The notes: a model not told the origin generated them from the sequence alone. A DNA stretch of 64,000 bases from Albugo candida (GCA_905220665.1 CAJNAR010000011.1:124001-188000), one strand, 5' to 3'; positions 24,528 to 36,601 are shown, counted from the first letter of the stretch. Program-made: numbers and translations.

Positions 24528-24774
24528 TTTGTCAAGGATTTCATTACACTGTTTATCTGGTTTTTTAACTACCTTCCTTATCCTATCATGAGTCCCTGAC
24601 CGTGTGAATATCACTTAAGTCTGACTTCAAACCTAGGGAGGCAGATATTTTCCAAGCTTATTGCTTGGGTGGGCTCAAACCGCTGCCCACACTGCCGGGG
24701 ATCGAACTAACGACCTTCGGCAGGGGGTCCGTGCGTTCAAGTGCTTAACCGACTGAACTGGGTACGGACCCGTC
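24528..24774 (-). mobile_element. tRNA-derived SINE inside the MULE
   Basis: The minus strand from 24,774 begins with a tRNA-like head: an A-box region CAGTTCAGTCGGTTAAG and a B-box region AGTTCGATCCCC about 50 bp apart, as for an internal RNA polymerase III promoter. The head is followed by an unrelated body and a short A-rich end (ACAAAAA). A perfect 15 bp target duplication (CCTTTCCCATTTATT, plus strand) lies at 24,513-24,527 and 24,775-24,789. The head does not fold as a good tRNA, and no anticodon can be assigned. It inserted after the MULE did. Confidence 0.88.
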
Positions 24775-25099
24775 CCTTTCCCATTTATTACACACCCTTT
24801 CAAACCAATCAGTAAATCAACAATAGATTCACCAGTCATAAATTTTATTATTTAAATTATACGTCGATCGGAATTCTTGTCAACGCATCTCCCTTTACTA
24901 GAACTGAAATGCCGAATTCAACCCATAAACAAACCAAACAATCACAAGCTATTCACTCATATTTGATTATGGGGGCGGGGTGTTTATTGAAATATATAAA
25001 TATATGCGAGGAGAGGGGGGTGTCCGGTTTGCAGCTCCCTAAAAAAACCTAAAAATATAAACCGCTACAGCTGACGGTCTTCTATTTGAAGATCACGAG

Positions 25100-25361
25100 A
25101 TGTGTGTGAAGATAGACTGTTCCACGTGCCATATAGCAACATGGAAAGGATGCGGCAAGCATATTGAAACCGAGTTAGCAGGTAGGAAATGATACTCTCA
25201 TTCTCGCGCTAATCTAATATCATGACGTAGTGTCGGTGAAAAGGATCGGTTTCCGGCTCGGACCACTGGAAATCATCAGTAGAGATAGCTATCTCCATCA
25301 TAAATCCCAACCAAACAATTCTTCTTGCTACAAAAGCGTGCTTTCGATCTGTATCACTTAG
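25100..25361 (+). CDS. Small Cys-rich protein with CxxC...GCGKHI motif, copy A
   Basis: Exon 1 is 25,100-25,181 and exon 2 is 25,231-25,361, with a 49 bp GT-AG intron between. The product would be about 70 aa. The N-terminus has CSTC then WKGCGKHIE, a pattern I associate with a widespread family of very small eukaryotic proteins of unknown role that probably bind a metal. Compared with copy B, the acceptor region lacks one base, so the residues after the intron read differently (VSVKRIG against GVGEKIG). The downstream frame is longer and ends at TAG 25,361. Whether the exon 2 frame is real or damaged is open. Confidence 0.5.
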
Positions 25362-25539
25362 CGGTTTAAACCGTAACTCTCGACGCAGTCGTTTAGGACA
25401 GAGTCGGAACCGGAGAAGCCACGACCGTTGCAATGCTGACTATAGCTGTCACTGAGCTGCGATAGAATGTAATACGCAGTCGTCAATACCGAATCAGAAA
25501 GGATTAAGAAAGACCCGGCTCCTGAACGTGTGACGATAG

Positions 25540-26270
25540 CGCTCGTACTACCGTCAAATTCAAATTCCACAGAGTTGCAGCAAGAACGACCAGTGACCCA
25601 ATTACGAATTGATATCGACACAGTGCGTGGAACACTACTTTCTCGATTCATAAAAACCTATTAGTATGGTTGGATCGTACTTCTCGTCAAACTGGTTGTT
25701 AGTGCTTCCTCGGGATTGTATCTAATGCACTATCAGGAAAGCTCACGGACACTTCCGTGATTTACGTGTAAAGCAGCCAGCTATGCTGTGCAATGCTTGT
25801 CGTGCTGTTCGTGTTCTGTCTCTACGGAGTTCATCAGCAACAAATGTGTGTGACCTTGGGAAAGCGAACAATGATTACTTCGGTACGTTCTTATCAGTGA
25901 ATAAATAGATGCAATGGATTCATGAACTTTCTGATTTTCAAGTCTGCCATTTTGAGCATTGGAGAGCGACTGCAGTGGCTGGCATTAGTCGAATTTATAG
26001 CAATGTTGCTTCGGATATCGCTCTATGCTAAATCCAGCGCATTTGAAACCGCCAAGTCCGATCTTCTGAGGTGGTCGTTGTGAGAATACCCCTCATATTC
26101 GCTTCTAAACCCCGACGTGTTGGCATTTATCTAGCTCGGGTAAATTATCGAGCTTGCGGTACAAACTGGTACAATCGGAATTCCAAAGTCGCGCGTGTTT
26201 CTTAGCTCGGTAAACGCTTTAGCGATGGGACCAACCTGCGACAAGTTTCTAACACGTGTCTAGACTCAGG
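25540..26270 (+). pseudogene. Membrane-protein remnants, copy A
   Basis: Two blocks are homologous to minus-strand copy B (52,590-51,860). One contains LRIDIDTVRGTLLSRF then a hydrophobic stretch with a stop (25,605-25,760). The other contains SRIYSNVAS, NRQVRSSE and VGIYLARVNYRA (25,980-26,165). Stops and frame changes occur between and within them. The family is not recognised; the hydrophobic segment suggests a small membrane protein. Confidence 0.5.
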
Positions 26271-26772
26271 CATAGACCTATCTTATAAAAATCTCTAAAT
26301 CCAACTTGCTTTGTCATTTTCTAGTGAGCATCGCTCTCATTGTAGCTATACCGGCCTCTTTTCGGCTCATCATACACTAGCTTCAGTTGTCCAGTTGACT
26401 GTTTACCTATAGAATGACCACATTAGTAGAAATGGCTTTATTATAAATCTACAACGAGAACTTTTGCATTCCCCATACTTCAAGCGGGTGAAATCTGTTG
26501 CTTCGACAACTATCACAATTGTCTTGCATCGATTGAAACTCATCAAATGTCGCGTCCATACACATGCAAATCATTGACATGTCTCATGCCCATCAAGACG
26601 CGCTGACAAAATTTCAACGGTGTCCCAATCTTTCGTCAATGCAAATTTCTAATAACATTTCAAATCCAGCTTTTCACGCGTGAAAAAATAAAGATCCTGC
26701 TAATCGAATGTTGCTTGATACGCATCAAAAGGCACTTGCATACTATAGTATCCACGAGCAAGGATCGTTTCC
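26271..26772. other. Intergenic stretch, nothing recognised
   Basis: AT-rich DNA between the decayed segment A and the cyclin gene. I see no repeat, no open frame with protein-like composition and no RNA gene. It should contain the cyclin promoter. Confidence 0.4.
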
Positions 26773-28030
26773 ATGCAATCGAGTTGTTCTGCGTTACTTT
26801 GCAATGAAGAATACGAATACGAAGTTGATTTGACAAGTAAGCATCAAGAAAGTGAATGTTACGACCATGTACGTTTGTGGCTCGAATCAGGCTGCAATGC
26901 CAATTCTGATTGCTTATGTTGTTGTAGACTTGGCTACTGCAGGATGCAGAACGAAGGTACCAGCTCATGTTACAGAAAGAGATTTGTCAAGATCGCTCTG
27001 TTTTCAGGTCTCACAAGGTAGTTGAGCATTCTGGTACCATACGAATACCTAGTGGCAGCTGAAGGTGCACTTGTAGTATCGAAATACATTGGTTGAGTGG
27101 ATGTCGCAAGTAGGAGAGGAAACGAGAATTGAAAGATCAATAATTCACCCAGCCATAACGTACTTGGAGCGCTTCTTACAAGTATGCAAGAGCTTCAGTG
27201 TTGATTCACTTTCAATCCAGCATTATGTTTTTTGAATTTAGATCGATAAAAGTCCTTGTAAACGAGATTTGCAGCTCATTGGACTGTGTTGCATCATGAT
27301 TGCAGCAAAATTCAATGGTTCAGAAAGTAAAGCTCCGTGTAGAAGGAATGTATGGGACTTTGGAAATCGTGCATACACGTGCAAAGAAATAAATCAGATG
27401 GAGCTTCGTATTTTGTCAAAGTGAGCACTGACCAGTGCACACTTCGCAACATGTGATAAATCATTTCGTCCAATGTAGCCTTTCATGGTGCTTGACCACT
27501 ATCGAACCAATCCATTTTCTCGAATTCCACAAATCAAGAAACCTACTTTATCCTGATGATAAAGTATATGGCCATCCCATGATCTCCAAAATGTCGCAAG
27601 TCTACGACGATTACATTGATTTCTTCGTGGACTGCTGCCTTCAAGGTAAGACCTAATTTCCTGCTCGTGTGCTAATGGCTCACGTGGCGGTATCAGAGTA
27701 CAAATTTCGTCCCTATCGTCCTTCAGTCATGGCCGCTAGCATTCTTGCAGTATCTCGAAAAGCTCTTCATATTGCGTAAGTAGCAGCATCCATCTTCGTG
27801 CATTGTGCAATAAATCATGTTTTCGTAGACCACTCTGGAGGAAAGAACTACGGCTATTAACAGGGTACAACGAAGGTCAAATCGCGCCATGTATTAGCTC
27901 GATTTGGTCCTACTACCAGTTGAACTTTAGTCATAGGCATAAACGGCCTCGTCTTGCGTCACCGACGAGCCCTTCTGACGTATCCTGCATAAGTAGCCGC
28001 GGCTTGATGCACGCTCAACGCATACAATAG
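26773..28030 (+). CDS. Cyclin
   Basis: This is a regulatory subunit of a cyclin-dependent kinase. Exons: 26,773-about 26,83x (first exon, donor unresolved), 26,928-27,017, 27,077-27,181, 27,242-27,420, 27,479-27,645, 27,697-27,775 and 27,829-28,030. Introns are 51-60 bp. From exon 2 to the TAG all phases agree. The N-terminal cyclin box starts with WLLQDAERRYQL, then YRNTLVEWMSQVGEE (the conserved Arg and Trp of the kinase contact helix), YLERFLQ, LIGLCCIMIAAKF and ELRIL. The C-terminal box has IHFLEF, DFFVDCCLQ and PSVMAASILAVSRKALHI. The tail is basic. The subtype (A, D or J-like) cannot be decided. The N-terminal exon joins only if a weak donor at about 26,834 is used. Confidence 0.85.
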
Positions 28031-28125
28031 AATCCCATTGCCAACCAATTAGCTTTGCACCACCGTCTATTGACGAAAGACCTTTCATCCAAACTAAATA
28101 AATCCGAGAATCAGCAACCAAAAAA

Positions 28126-29012
28126 ATGAGTGCAAATCGCACCATGACGCAACACACTGTCCAGCTATTTGAAGCAAGTAGAACAGGGGACCGCGAAAGC
28201 GTTTCAGCGCTGCTGGACTATGATAACGCTGATATAAATTGGCACTGCAAGCAAGCTGTTAGTGAAACTGAGTCGGAAGAAGTTCGTACTTTTCATTTTT
28301 TTTCTGACAGAAAGGAGCGACACCGCTCATCATCGCGATCGCGCATGGACACGTTGAGGTAGCGAAAGCTTTGGTTGAAGCAGGGGCAGACCTGCACCAA
28401 GTGAAGACACCTGTAAGCTTCCACATAATCCACAAAAGCACGAGCTAAATGAATGTAACAGGATCAAAACAGCCCTCTCCATGAAGCTGCGCTGAATGGG
28501 CAAGTACTTATATTACAACATATTTTGTATCATCTTCAAAGTGATCAAGATATGGTCTCCTTGGTCAACCTTCGCAATCAGGTTGGATTTTAAATTTGAT
28601 TGAATCTTGATCTTGATCTTGCTGGCTGTAAATATTACTGCAGTTTGGCAACACTCCATTGCACAACGCCGCGCTAGCTGGTAGCCATAAATGTGTTGAT
28701 GAGCTTCTTAAAGCGCACGCTGATGTCTCTATACGGAACGCGGTACGCAGAGAGATTGCTTTCTCGCGTACATTTCCTTCATAATCCGTTCTCAATCTGA
28801 ACCAGAATGGATCCACTCCCTTGCATCATGCATGCTATAGCGAGAACGCGAATTGCTCTGTGATCAAATTACTGGTAAATGCAGGATGCAATATCAACGA
28901 GGAAGATAATAATGGCAATACGCCTTTAATGGTAGCCAATAGACGAGGGCAGAAAGAAACCTCCAACTTCCTGCTGCAATGTAGTGCTGAACCGCTCTCC
29001 ACGCCTTTGTAA
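28126..29012 (+). CDS. Ankyrin-repeat protein
   Basis: Five exons (28,126-28,257; 28,311-28,412; 28,462-28,581; 28,644-28,742; 28,806-29,012) join, all in phase 0, into 219 aa. Introns are 49-63 bp. The product is almost wholly ankyrin repeats: TVQLFEASRTGDRESVSALL (residues 9-28), ATPLIIAIAHGHVEVAKALV (46-65), SPLHEAALNGQ, TPLHNAALAGSHKCVDELL and STPLHHACYSE...CSVIKLLVNAG. The last repeat is TPLMVANRRGQKETSNFLL. Exon borders fall close to repeat borders. The size resembles gankyrin-type proteins, but nothing specific identifies a partner. It begins 95 bp after the cyclin stop. Confidence 0.88.
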
Positions 29013-29114
29013 ATATATCGTGGTCGTCTGCGTATATTTGTATTTCTATAACTTTTGACTATCATGTTTTTTGACTGTAAGTACGATATTTTGCAGCCAT
29101 TCGACTAGAAAAAA

Positions 29115-30786
29115 ATGTGCGGAATCATCGCATTGATTCTTGCAAACCCTCAGCACCATGCAAATCAGCTGCTATATGACGCCTTGACAGTCATGCAGCA
29201 TCGTGGGCAAGATGCAGCTGGAATCATGACACTTCAATCGGGCAGGTTCTTTCTACGCAAAGATAATGGTCTCGTGCGCGATGTATTCAGACAAAATCAC
29301 ATGATAAACCTACGTGGACCCATGGGAATCGGTCATTGCCGCTATCCAACCGCTGGCACATCAAATATATGTGAAGCTCAGCCGTTTTATACAAATTCTC
29401 CTTACGGAATTGCACTCGCACATAACGGCAATCTGACCAATTCGCGTGACTTACTTGATCAACTGAGTAACACGGATTTTCGTCATGTGAATACAGGATC
29501 GGTAAGCTCTCAAACATAATAGTTTCCATCATCTATCTAAAGAGTGTGTCATCCAGGATTCTGAATTGCTGCTGAATATTCTCGCAGATGAATTGATGAA
29601 GCACGTCAAAGAACCGCTGACGAACGAGCTGGTTTTCAAAGCAGTTGAACGGCTTATGAATCGATGTTCGGGAGGGTACACTGCGGTCGTGGTGATCAAC
29701 AAATTTGGAATACTAGCATTTCGAGACCCAAATGGTATCCGGCCACTTGTATTTGGAAAACGTGCGAGTGACAGCGGAATCGATTACGCAGTGGCCTCAG
29801 AGAGTGCGGCCATTGATGCGCTGGGATTCGATCTCTTAAGTAAGCCTTTTTATACCTAGTGCCAAGCATGTAACTTATCCAATTTTGTTATAGGAGATGT
29901 CGCACCTGGAGAAGCTATTCTGATTCCCCAAGGCAAACCATTAGCTCACAATGTGTGCTCGACACGGGCGCAACTCAATCCTTGCATTTTCGAATATGTG
30001 TATTTTGCCCGACCTGACTCGTGTATCGACAAAGTGTCTGTGTATCAAGCTCGTCTGAATATGGGCTTAAAACTTGCGGACAAATTATTGCGACACCGAC
30101 CGACGCATGATATCGATGTTGTCATCCCAATTCCAGACACGAGCCGAACTTCAGCATTGGAATTATCTCGCCGATTGAACATACCCTATCGAGAAGGATT
30201 TGTGAAGAACCGCTACATTACTCGTACCTTCATCATGCCTGGCCAAAAGGCGAGAAAGAAAACTGTGCGTCTGAAATTGAATGCGATCAGCGCGGAATTT
30301 CGCGATAAGAATGTCTTATTGGTCGATGATTCGATTGTCCGTGGTACAACATCACGTCAAATAGTGCAAATTGCTCGAGAAAATGGTGCACGATCAGTTC
30401 TTTTCGCGTCGGCGGCTCCAGCAATTCGGCATCCGAGTATCTACGGGATAGATATGCCAACTCGGGATGAATTGATCGCGTATAATAGAACAGATGAAGA
30501 AATCGCTGAGAAGATTGGTGCTGACTGGGTGATCTATCAAGATCTGGAAGATTTAGAAGCCTGTGTGCGTCAAGAAAACCCAGCTATCCGCGCATTCGAC
30601 TCTTCATGTTTTACCGGGACATACGTCACCGAGGACGTTGACGAGAAATATTTTGCACGACTCCATGCTGAACGATGCGATGCTCAGATGCAGCTTAAGA
30701 ATTCAGAGTACGCGAGCTCAAGCAGTACAATTATCGGATCCATGTCGGACGAAGTGATTGATATGTACAATGTTCCACAATTCTGA
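29115..30786 (+). CDS. PPAT: Amidophosphoribosyltransferase (glutamine PRPP amidotransferase)
   Basis: This enzyme catalyses the first committed step of de novo purine synthesis: PRPP + glutamine to phosphoribosylamine. Exons are 29,115-29,501, 29,557-29,839 and 29,894-30,786, with introns of 55 and 54 bp; the protein is 520 aa, normal for the family. The start MCGI places the nucleophilic Cys at position 2 with no propeptide. The glutaminase domain has [20 protein letters not shown] and the LAHNGNL oxyanion region. The transferase domain has IPDTSR and the PRPP loop [13 protein letters not shown] (about residue 350), then the [13 protein letters not shown] segment before it. The gene is intact and convergent with CSE1, with stop codons about 180 bp apart. 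Confidence 0.96.
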
Positions 30787-30965
30787 TGCATAGAGAGCCC
30801 GGACGCATTCCGGCAACAAGTCGATTCATGGTCTTAAGTGCCATCGACATAGAGGTAGGCGAGAAATACATTCCAATATAGAACGAAGTAGCATATCCGC
30901 CATGTTTAGGCCAAATTTTCAACACAGATACGACTACTTTTCTGTGATCCACCAGACACTCTTTC

Positions 30966-33900
30966 TCATTGTATTGCCAGACCTGCTTTTGTCAGATACG
31001 AAAGTAAAGTTTGCAAGGTTGGTTTGGGCAGAAATTGTTCCGAGTAGCTTTTGTACTACATAGAGCGCAGGATTAGCCATTGCAAGTCAGTACGATATAA
31101 GAGACGTACTTTTCCTGGCTCTGATTGTGATAGCTTCGAGATATTTTGGACCAAGAACAATTGGGGAATACCATACTCTTGAAGATAGTCGGCAGAAGTT
31201 ACGGTCGCGAAATATAATTTGGAATAGCCCGCTTCATAACCAGTTTGTTCCAGATCCAATAAAGCTTCTTCCTCGCCCTTTGTCGGTGCTGCAGAGTCAG
31301 GGCTTTCGAGCACATTTATAGCCGCTGTAACAAGCTTGCCCCAAAGTTCTCCCTGAGAGCGACACAAGGTTGTTTCGCAAGCAAGACGAATCAATCCAAT
31401 GACACATGCTTTCCGCTCGAGTTGTCCTTTGGAATGAGATGCACCTCCTGTCCAAACGCTGTTCAACAACATGATCGACATCCTACACCCAACGAGTCAA
31501 TATTAGAGTATAAAGCGATGGAAATGACGCACCCTGGTTGTAAGGCTTCTAAAGTATCGAGTAGGATATTGGGATTTTGCTTCCCAATCAGAACTGACAG
31601 AGTGTACACCAATTCCTTTGTGTATGCTGTGCTGTTTTTACCCGCCATTCGCGACTGCAATCGAATCATCAGAATCTTGATGATTTCACTGAGGTATGCT
31701 TGATAGCTGGCAATGGACATGTAACAGAACAAAGCACGTAAAAGTAGAAAAGCAGAATGCTCTGTGGATCGCAAAGAGATCAATTTCTGAAATACTCCAA
31801 GGACTCCCTGGATAGACTGTGCTACTTCTGTGGGTGCCTTCCGCATATACGCCTATGAAAAAGCATGTACTTCACCACTTGTTGCGAAATAGCAAGAAAA
31901 AGCACCGCTCACCTCGAGAAGTTTGACAATCGCCGGAGTATTGCTAGTTGTTTCCCATAAAGTCGGAGCCAAGAGGATTGGAAACATACTCATATACGCT
32001 ACAGAGGCTCCAGCTTCACGTAATTCGAGCATCTGAGCGAGCACTTGATACACATACGGTGACAGAGCCTCCACGTCATTCGTGAGCACTGTCTGAAACG
32101 GAGGGAAAAGTAGCGCTTCGAAGGTTTCGATCGCTCCAGATTTCAATTTGCACACATTCAGGATCAGCACAGAGATCGCCTCAAATAAATAATGACTAAA
32201 AGTCGGGTTGCTTGGATTCGCACAAATGCGGCTGAGTGTCTGGGTCAGTTTTGTCACCATAAACTCGGTCAAGGGAAGAATGTCTTCCTTCGCAACATTG
32301 ATCAGCCGCATAATTAATCGCATCAGGTAATCATTCTCTGGGTATCCAGGTTGTTCGATAATCGCAAATACTTGCTGGAAGATCATTGCTAGTTGAGGTG
32401 CGAGCTTCTTGGTGTCGAACCGTAATTTTGTTTCGTCCTTGACGGATAGTAAGCGTTCGATACAGGCTGCAGCATATGTGTGCACGACAAATTGCGCTGG
32501 ATCGAGTGATTGAATTAGCAGAGGTAATAAGGCTTCCATCGCAGTAACTGGAAGTTGCACTCGAAATGTCGAGACGAATTTGATCGCATCGGCTTTTAAA
32601 ATCATTGTGACGCTATTGCTTTGTAATTCAGGCAAGACTTCTCCCATAAAGAAATCCATCAGCGGAACACGGGGATTTACTTGAGAGACACCGCGAAGTC
32701 TTGATTGCTTGATGGCTGCTAGCGCAATAAAAAGATTGATCTGCAACCGGTATTCAGTAAAATCAGTGTGAAAGGTGTGGTGGGCTTACCGAAACATCTT
32801 TCTTTCCCCAATTTGCTGTAGGATTCGCCTTGTAGTCTTGTAGCATCGATAAGATCACATTCATGCAAATTCGAGAAACGTCTTCTTCAAAGTTGTTTAA
32901 AAGACCACGAATGAGTTCTCTTGCCGCGCTGCGTCGACTATCGGTATCGGATCCTTCAATATCACGTCGTATGTAATCCATAGGATTGTCCTCAAAAAGC
33001 TCTTCATCTGCTGTACGAAGACTGAGATTGCTAACCACAATATCACACAGTCGACCGAGAACGTCGGGAGAAGCAAAAAGAGCGCGATTGTGTGCTCGTG
33101 CTGCTATTGATGTAAGGAAACGCATGCTTTTGGCGGCCAGTTCATCATGTTTGGGATGCATGGAGATTTTTTGCGCTAACAAGTGCCAAATTACTTCTGT
33201 AAACTTCTCCAAATACGGCTTGAATTCTTCATCGTACTTTTCTGCGTACAAATTGATATTTTCCACAATCCCAACCAAGAGAAGATCAATCAATCCTGGT
33301 TCATCCTCATTATCATCGCTGACAAATTCAGAATTTGAATAATCAAAGTAGCTGAGGAATGCCTGCATCCATTCAGCAATATGATCTTCAAAATATTCCG
33401 GAATATCTTGCCAATTGAGCGAATAAAAGATTCGACACATCGTTCTCAACGCCTTGAGCATTTCCGCTTGGTCAGACACGACCGCGTTACCTTGTCGTAA
33501 TACTACGCCGGTTTGCTTGAAGAGCTGTAGTAATGGTTCCTGATATTTAAGAAAGCGTTAGATACTTCACACTGTTCTATAATCGCACTTGCCTGGAAAA
33601 CTTGCAAGCAATGTTTCAATTCCAGAAAAAGAGCATCCGATTTGAAAGCATTACGAAATCGTTTAAAGATCGTATTTGCAGTCATAAGCACACCATTCCG
33701 AACTCGCCAATCCGTTTCTTGCTTCAATTTGTCCACCAACTGCTGTAATAGATAATTCCAATCCTGAGGAAAATCATGCTCACCGATTGTCGCAAGTGCT
33801 TCGCTTAGTTGCTTCTGAATTGCTTCGGGCATTCGACAGATCAGATCCACCAAATGCTGCTTAACGAGCTCTTTCTCATTAGTGGAAATACAATTTGGCT

Positions 33901-34153
33901 TCTCGGGCTCCCAGTTTTTCTTCACGAAATTCTTGAAAAGTAATGCTGATCCCAGACGAATTTCCATTTTCTCCTGATCGCTTTCAAGAATTCGAATCAA
34001 TAAGAGTGTATAATTCGGCTGAGTGGACAAAGAATCTAGAATCTTTTCTGCATTCTTGCGTGTGTTGGATTGAGGTGATAGTGTGTGCTCCAAACAATTG
34101 CGTATGTTGTTTAGAGCATTCTGTGTGGCAGCGTCAGCGGGTGGTTGAGCCAT
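30966..34153 (-). CDS. CSE1: Exportin-2 (CAS/CSE1), importin-alpha re-exporter
   Basis: Exports importin-alpha from the nucleus with Ran-GTP. Exons: 34,153-33,593; 33,539-32,790; 32,740-31,913; 31,852-31,533; 31,482-31,110; 31,055-30,966. The joined product is 973 aa, in line with the family. The first intron (33,592-33,540) starts GC rather than GT (CAG|GCAAGT); the others are GT-AG, 49-61 bp. The importin-beta N domain is at the start (RKNAEKILDSL, LFKNFVKKNW, FPQDWNYLLQQLV). Then come IFYSLNWQDIPEYFEDH and the strongly CSE1-like DYIRRDIEGSDTDSRRSAA (about residue 390), followed by the CAS C-domain to the end. Intact. Divergent from a short spacer before the PP4 gene, which is on the same strand upstream. 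Confidence 0.95.
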
Positions 34154-34630
34154 TGATGATTTGCGTTTGGCACTTTATCACCGATGTAGCGCTGTAATAG
34201 AGGATGCAAGGTACGGGTATACAGCTTCTGCGATGGTATACAATGTGATCCATGTCATGGCCCATGATGATCGCTACAAGCAACGCCGACGCCAATTTTG
34301 TCACCAGAAACGCGTACCGTTTCCAGGTGGATCGGAAAGACAGTAGAGTTATCGTCAAAGCTTTGGAGCGCTTCAATACTAAGACATTGAGGATAGTTTG
34401 ATGGTAAAAAGATTGTAGGTCACACATTCATGGATAGAAGTATTTCGGCCTATTCCAGCACGAGTGTCTCAAAGCTGACCCCAAAGAGTTTTGTATAATG
34501 AAGGATATCAGTTGATGATCAGCATTGAGATCAAGATATGGACGCAACTAGATCTACAATAGCTATACTCGTGAAACACCCTCGTTGCGAATCTACACGA
34601 CAACCAATCCAAAGGTTGAACGCGTTTGTT
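34154..34630. other. Spacer between CSE1 and PP4
   Basis: Small overlapping frames exist on both strands (plus 34,161-34,346, 61 aa; minus 34,427-34,134, 97 aa with one hydrophobic patch), but neither resembles a known family. The region must hold the CSE1 promoter and the PP4 3' end. Confidence 0.3.
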
Positions 34631-35895
34631 CTATAGGAAATAGTCAGGAGCGGGTTTCTTTGCTGGGACACCACGTGCGTCTTGAGGCGCGGCTTCAAAA
34701 ATCTTAATTTTGCGTGCGTTAGATGGTACACACATTGGGTATACAAGGTTTACGTACTTTAAATCGTTGCTCCAAGTTCTCGTCAAGCTCCAAAATAGCT
34801 GCAACATTACCACAACGATAGCAGTAATTCGGTGCCGACCATATTGTTACTAGTGCGTTATTAAACATGGACTTGTGGCCTTCCATGACAAGCTGATGGG
34901 CTCTGCAGATAAGCTGAATATTATTTGTTTGATTGAACTACGAGAACGACTTGATATGTAAGATGTCAGGGGTTAGAGACAATGTAGGAGAAACCTTGTC
35001 AACAACGTCCCCACCAAAAAGATAACCTGCTCCACGTGGACTCAAACCCCACCCATCAATGTCTGGAAATCCACATAAGAAGAATAGGGAAGATGCCGAT
35101 ATTGGAGAGCCTTACCTTCTGGATCGGACCACATCAAATCACACATAGCGCCATCATGAGGGACCTCTTGCTTACGATCAATGATTCTGATCTGTATTTG
35201 AGATAGTACAGACGATTAAGTTCTTCAGTCAATTAAATGTCGTCTCAACACTCAAACCTGGTCCAACGTATTGATTGAAGGAGAGAGTCCACCGTGTACG
35301 CAAAATATCTTGTCTTCAATGATCGCCGATAAACTCAAATAATCAAAAATTTCCGTGCAGTAACGCCATACGTTGACGGATCCATATTTCCGTAAACACT
35401 CGTCATAAAAACCGTAAACTTGTGTGATCTGACGACTTTCGTGATTGCCTCGAATCAGTGTGATTCGGTCGGGGTAGCGCACCTACACCGAGTTTTGATT
35501 CCGCCATAATGAGTATTCAGAGCTTTCTCACCTTGAGCGCAAGTAGAAGTAAGAAAGTCTCAACGCTGTAGAAGCCACGATCCACGAAATCGCCCATGAA
35601 CAAATAATTCGTTTCAGGACACTCTCCACCAACACTGAACAGCTCCTTCAGATCATAAAACTGTCCGTGTATGTCACCACATATCTACAGGTGCACAGCA
35701 GTAGTAGTAACAGACTTGATCAAATGCCAGATGATTACGTACTGTTACAGGGGCATCAATTCGCTGTACGTTACTTTCGTCGACTAATATCTCACGAGCT
35801 TTTTGACACAATGCCTTCACTTCGGATTCTTTCAGATATTCACATCGTTTGAGCTGCTCAATCTGTCGATCCAAATCGCAATGCGTAGAGCTCAT
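34631..35895 (-). CDS. PPP4C: Serine/threonine protein phosphatase 4 catalytic subunit
   Basis: Metal-dependent PPP phosphatase of the PP2A/PP4/PP6 group. Seven exons: 35,895-35,743; 35,684-35,532; 35,482-35,258; 35,191-35,116; 35,062-34,995; 34,937-34,758; 34,702-34,631. Introns are 49-66 bp and all phases close to 308 aa, the expected length. The metal and catalytic motifs are complete: GDIHGQ (residues 54-59), GDFVDRG (82-88), RGNHE (113-117), then HGGLSPSI and RAHQLVMEG. The C-terminus is DYFL, the methylatable leucine end of this group. [13 protein letters not shown] and the [26 protein letters not shown] tail (given in part) favour PP4 over PP2A or PP6. Confidence 0.95.
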
Positions 35896-36069
35896 TCGAA
35901 CGGTTTTGCAATCTAGTGGGAATTTGCTATCAATTATGCTAGTAGCATGATTGGTGAAAAATCGGCGCGGGTAAACCGATTTTGACCGTCGATTTGGCGA
36001 TCACAGATGCAATAGATGCAAGATTAATTGCTCTTTGTTGCAAGTCAGCTGTATTTTATTTTGTCTATT

Positions 36070-36601
36070 CTACGGCTCTACGCCTGTTGCTAAATAGTTT
36101 TGTAGGTCTGTTATCAATCGAACCAGATTCCCTGCTACTTGGATCTGTCGATGCTGATCTACGTTTTTTTGATTGCTTTCCATGACACTCAATAGGGATT
36201 CTTTTCTACGAAGCTTAAAGAATGTAACAAGCATTAGCAACTTTCTAGAAAAGAATATGTGATGCTCACAATTTCCTTGTATAATTCATCGCAGACAGAA
36301 TTGAAATGCTCCAGCTTTCGGACAATTTGATCTTCGGTCCCCACGTCGCTACAATTTTTTCAAGGTTAGCCGGCAGTAATGCAGAGTAAGACAGATATTA
36401 CTTGGACTGCTCCTCTGACTGAAGTAAATGCAGGCACTCTGTCACAACAACCTAGTCATGACGGCGTCATAAGTAGTATGCATTTGTTCTCGTATGTAGA
36501 TAGACATATCCTACATCGAATTGCGTGCAGACGTCCTCCACGCGGAATCTGAAAGGCCGATTCGGATCCCTTATGGTGTCATTTAGCATTACATTAGCCA
36601 T
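36070..36601 (-). CDS. Small coiled-coil protein, family unknown
   Basis: Four exons (36,601-36,515; 36,451-36,402; 36,348-36,270; 36,213-36,070) with introns of 53-63 bp join without a break into 119 aa. The second half is a long amphipathic helix (EDQIVRKLEHFNSVCDELYK, then LRRKESLLSVMESNQKNVDQ) ending LQNYLATGVEP. Such short all-helical proteins are typical of subunits of larger complexes (Mediator, BLOC, tethering complexes), but I cannot name one. The start ATG follows a stop in all upstream frames. It lies 174 bp from the PP4 start; both genes are on the minus strand. Confidence 0.7.

Larger units (their letters stand above)
21406..25039 (+). mobile_element. Mutator-like element (MULE)
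   Basis: Terminal inverted repeats of about 68 bp are visible: 21,406-21,473 begins GGGAGCTGCTAACCGGAC, and 24,971-25,039 on the reverse complement begins GGGAGCTGCAAACCGGAC. Both arms also share TATATTTxAATAAACACC. Both flanks are A-rich (TTAAAAAA / TAAAAAAA), but no perfect 9 bp duplication can be declared. The interior encodes a FAR1/MULE-type transposase and carries a SINE near the right end. The element splits duplicated segment A between gene X and the small Cys-rich gene. Confidence 0.85.

Noticed and set aside
24700..24772. Possible tRNA gene on the minus strand
   Set aside because: The A and B boxes are good, but acceptor and anticodon stems do not pair, and the sequence continues into a SINE body with target duplications.
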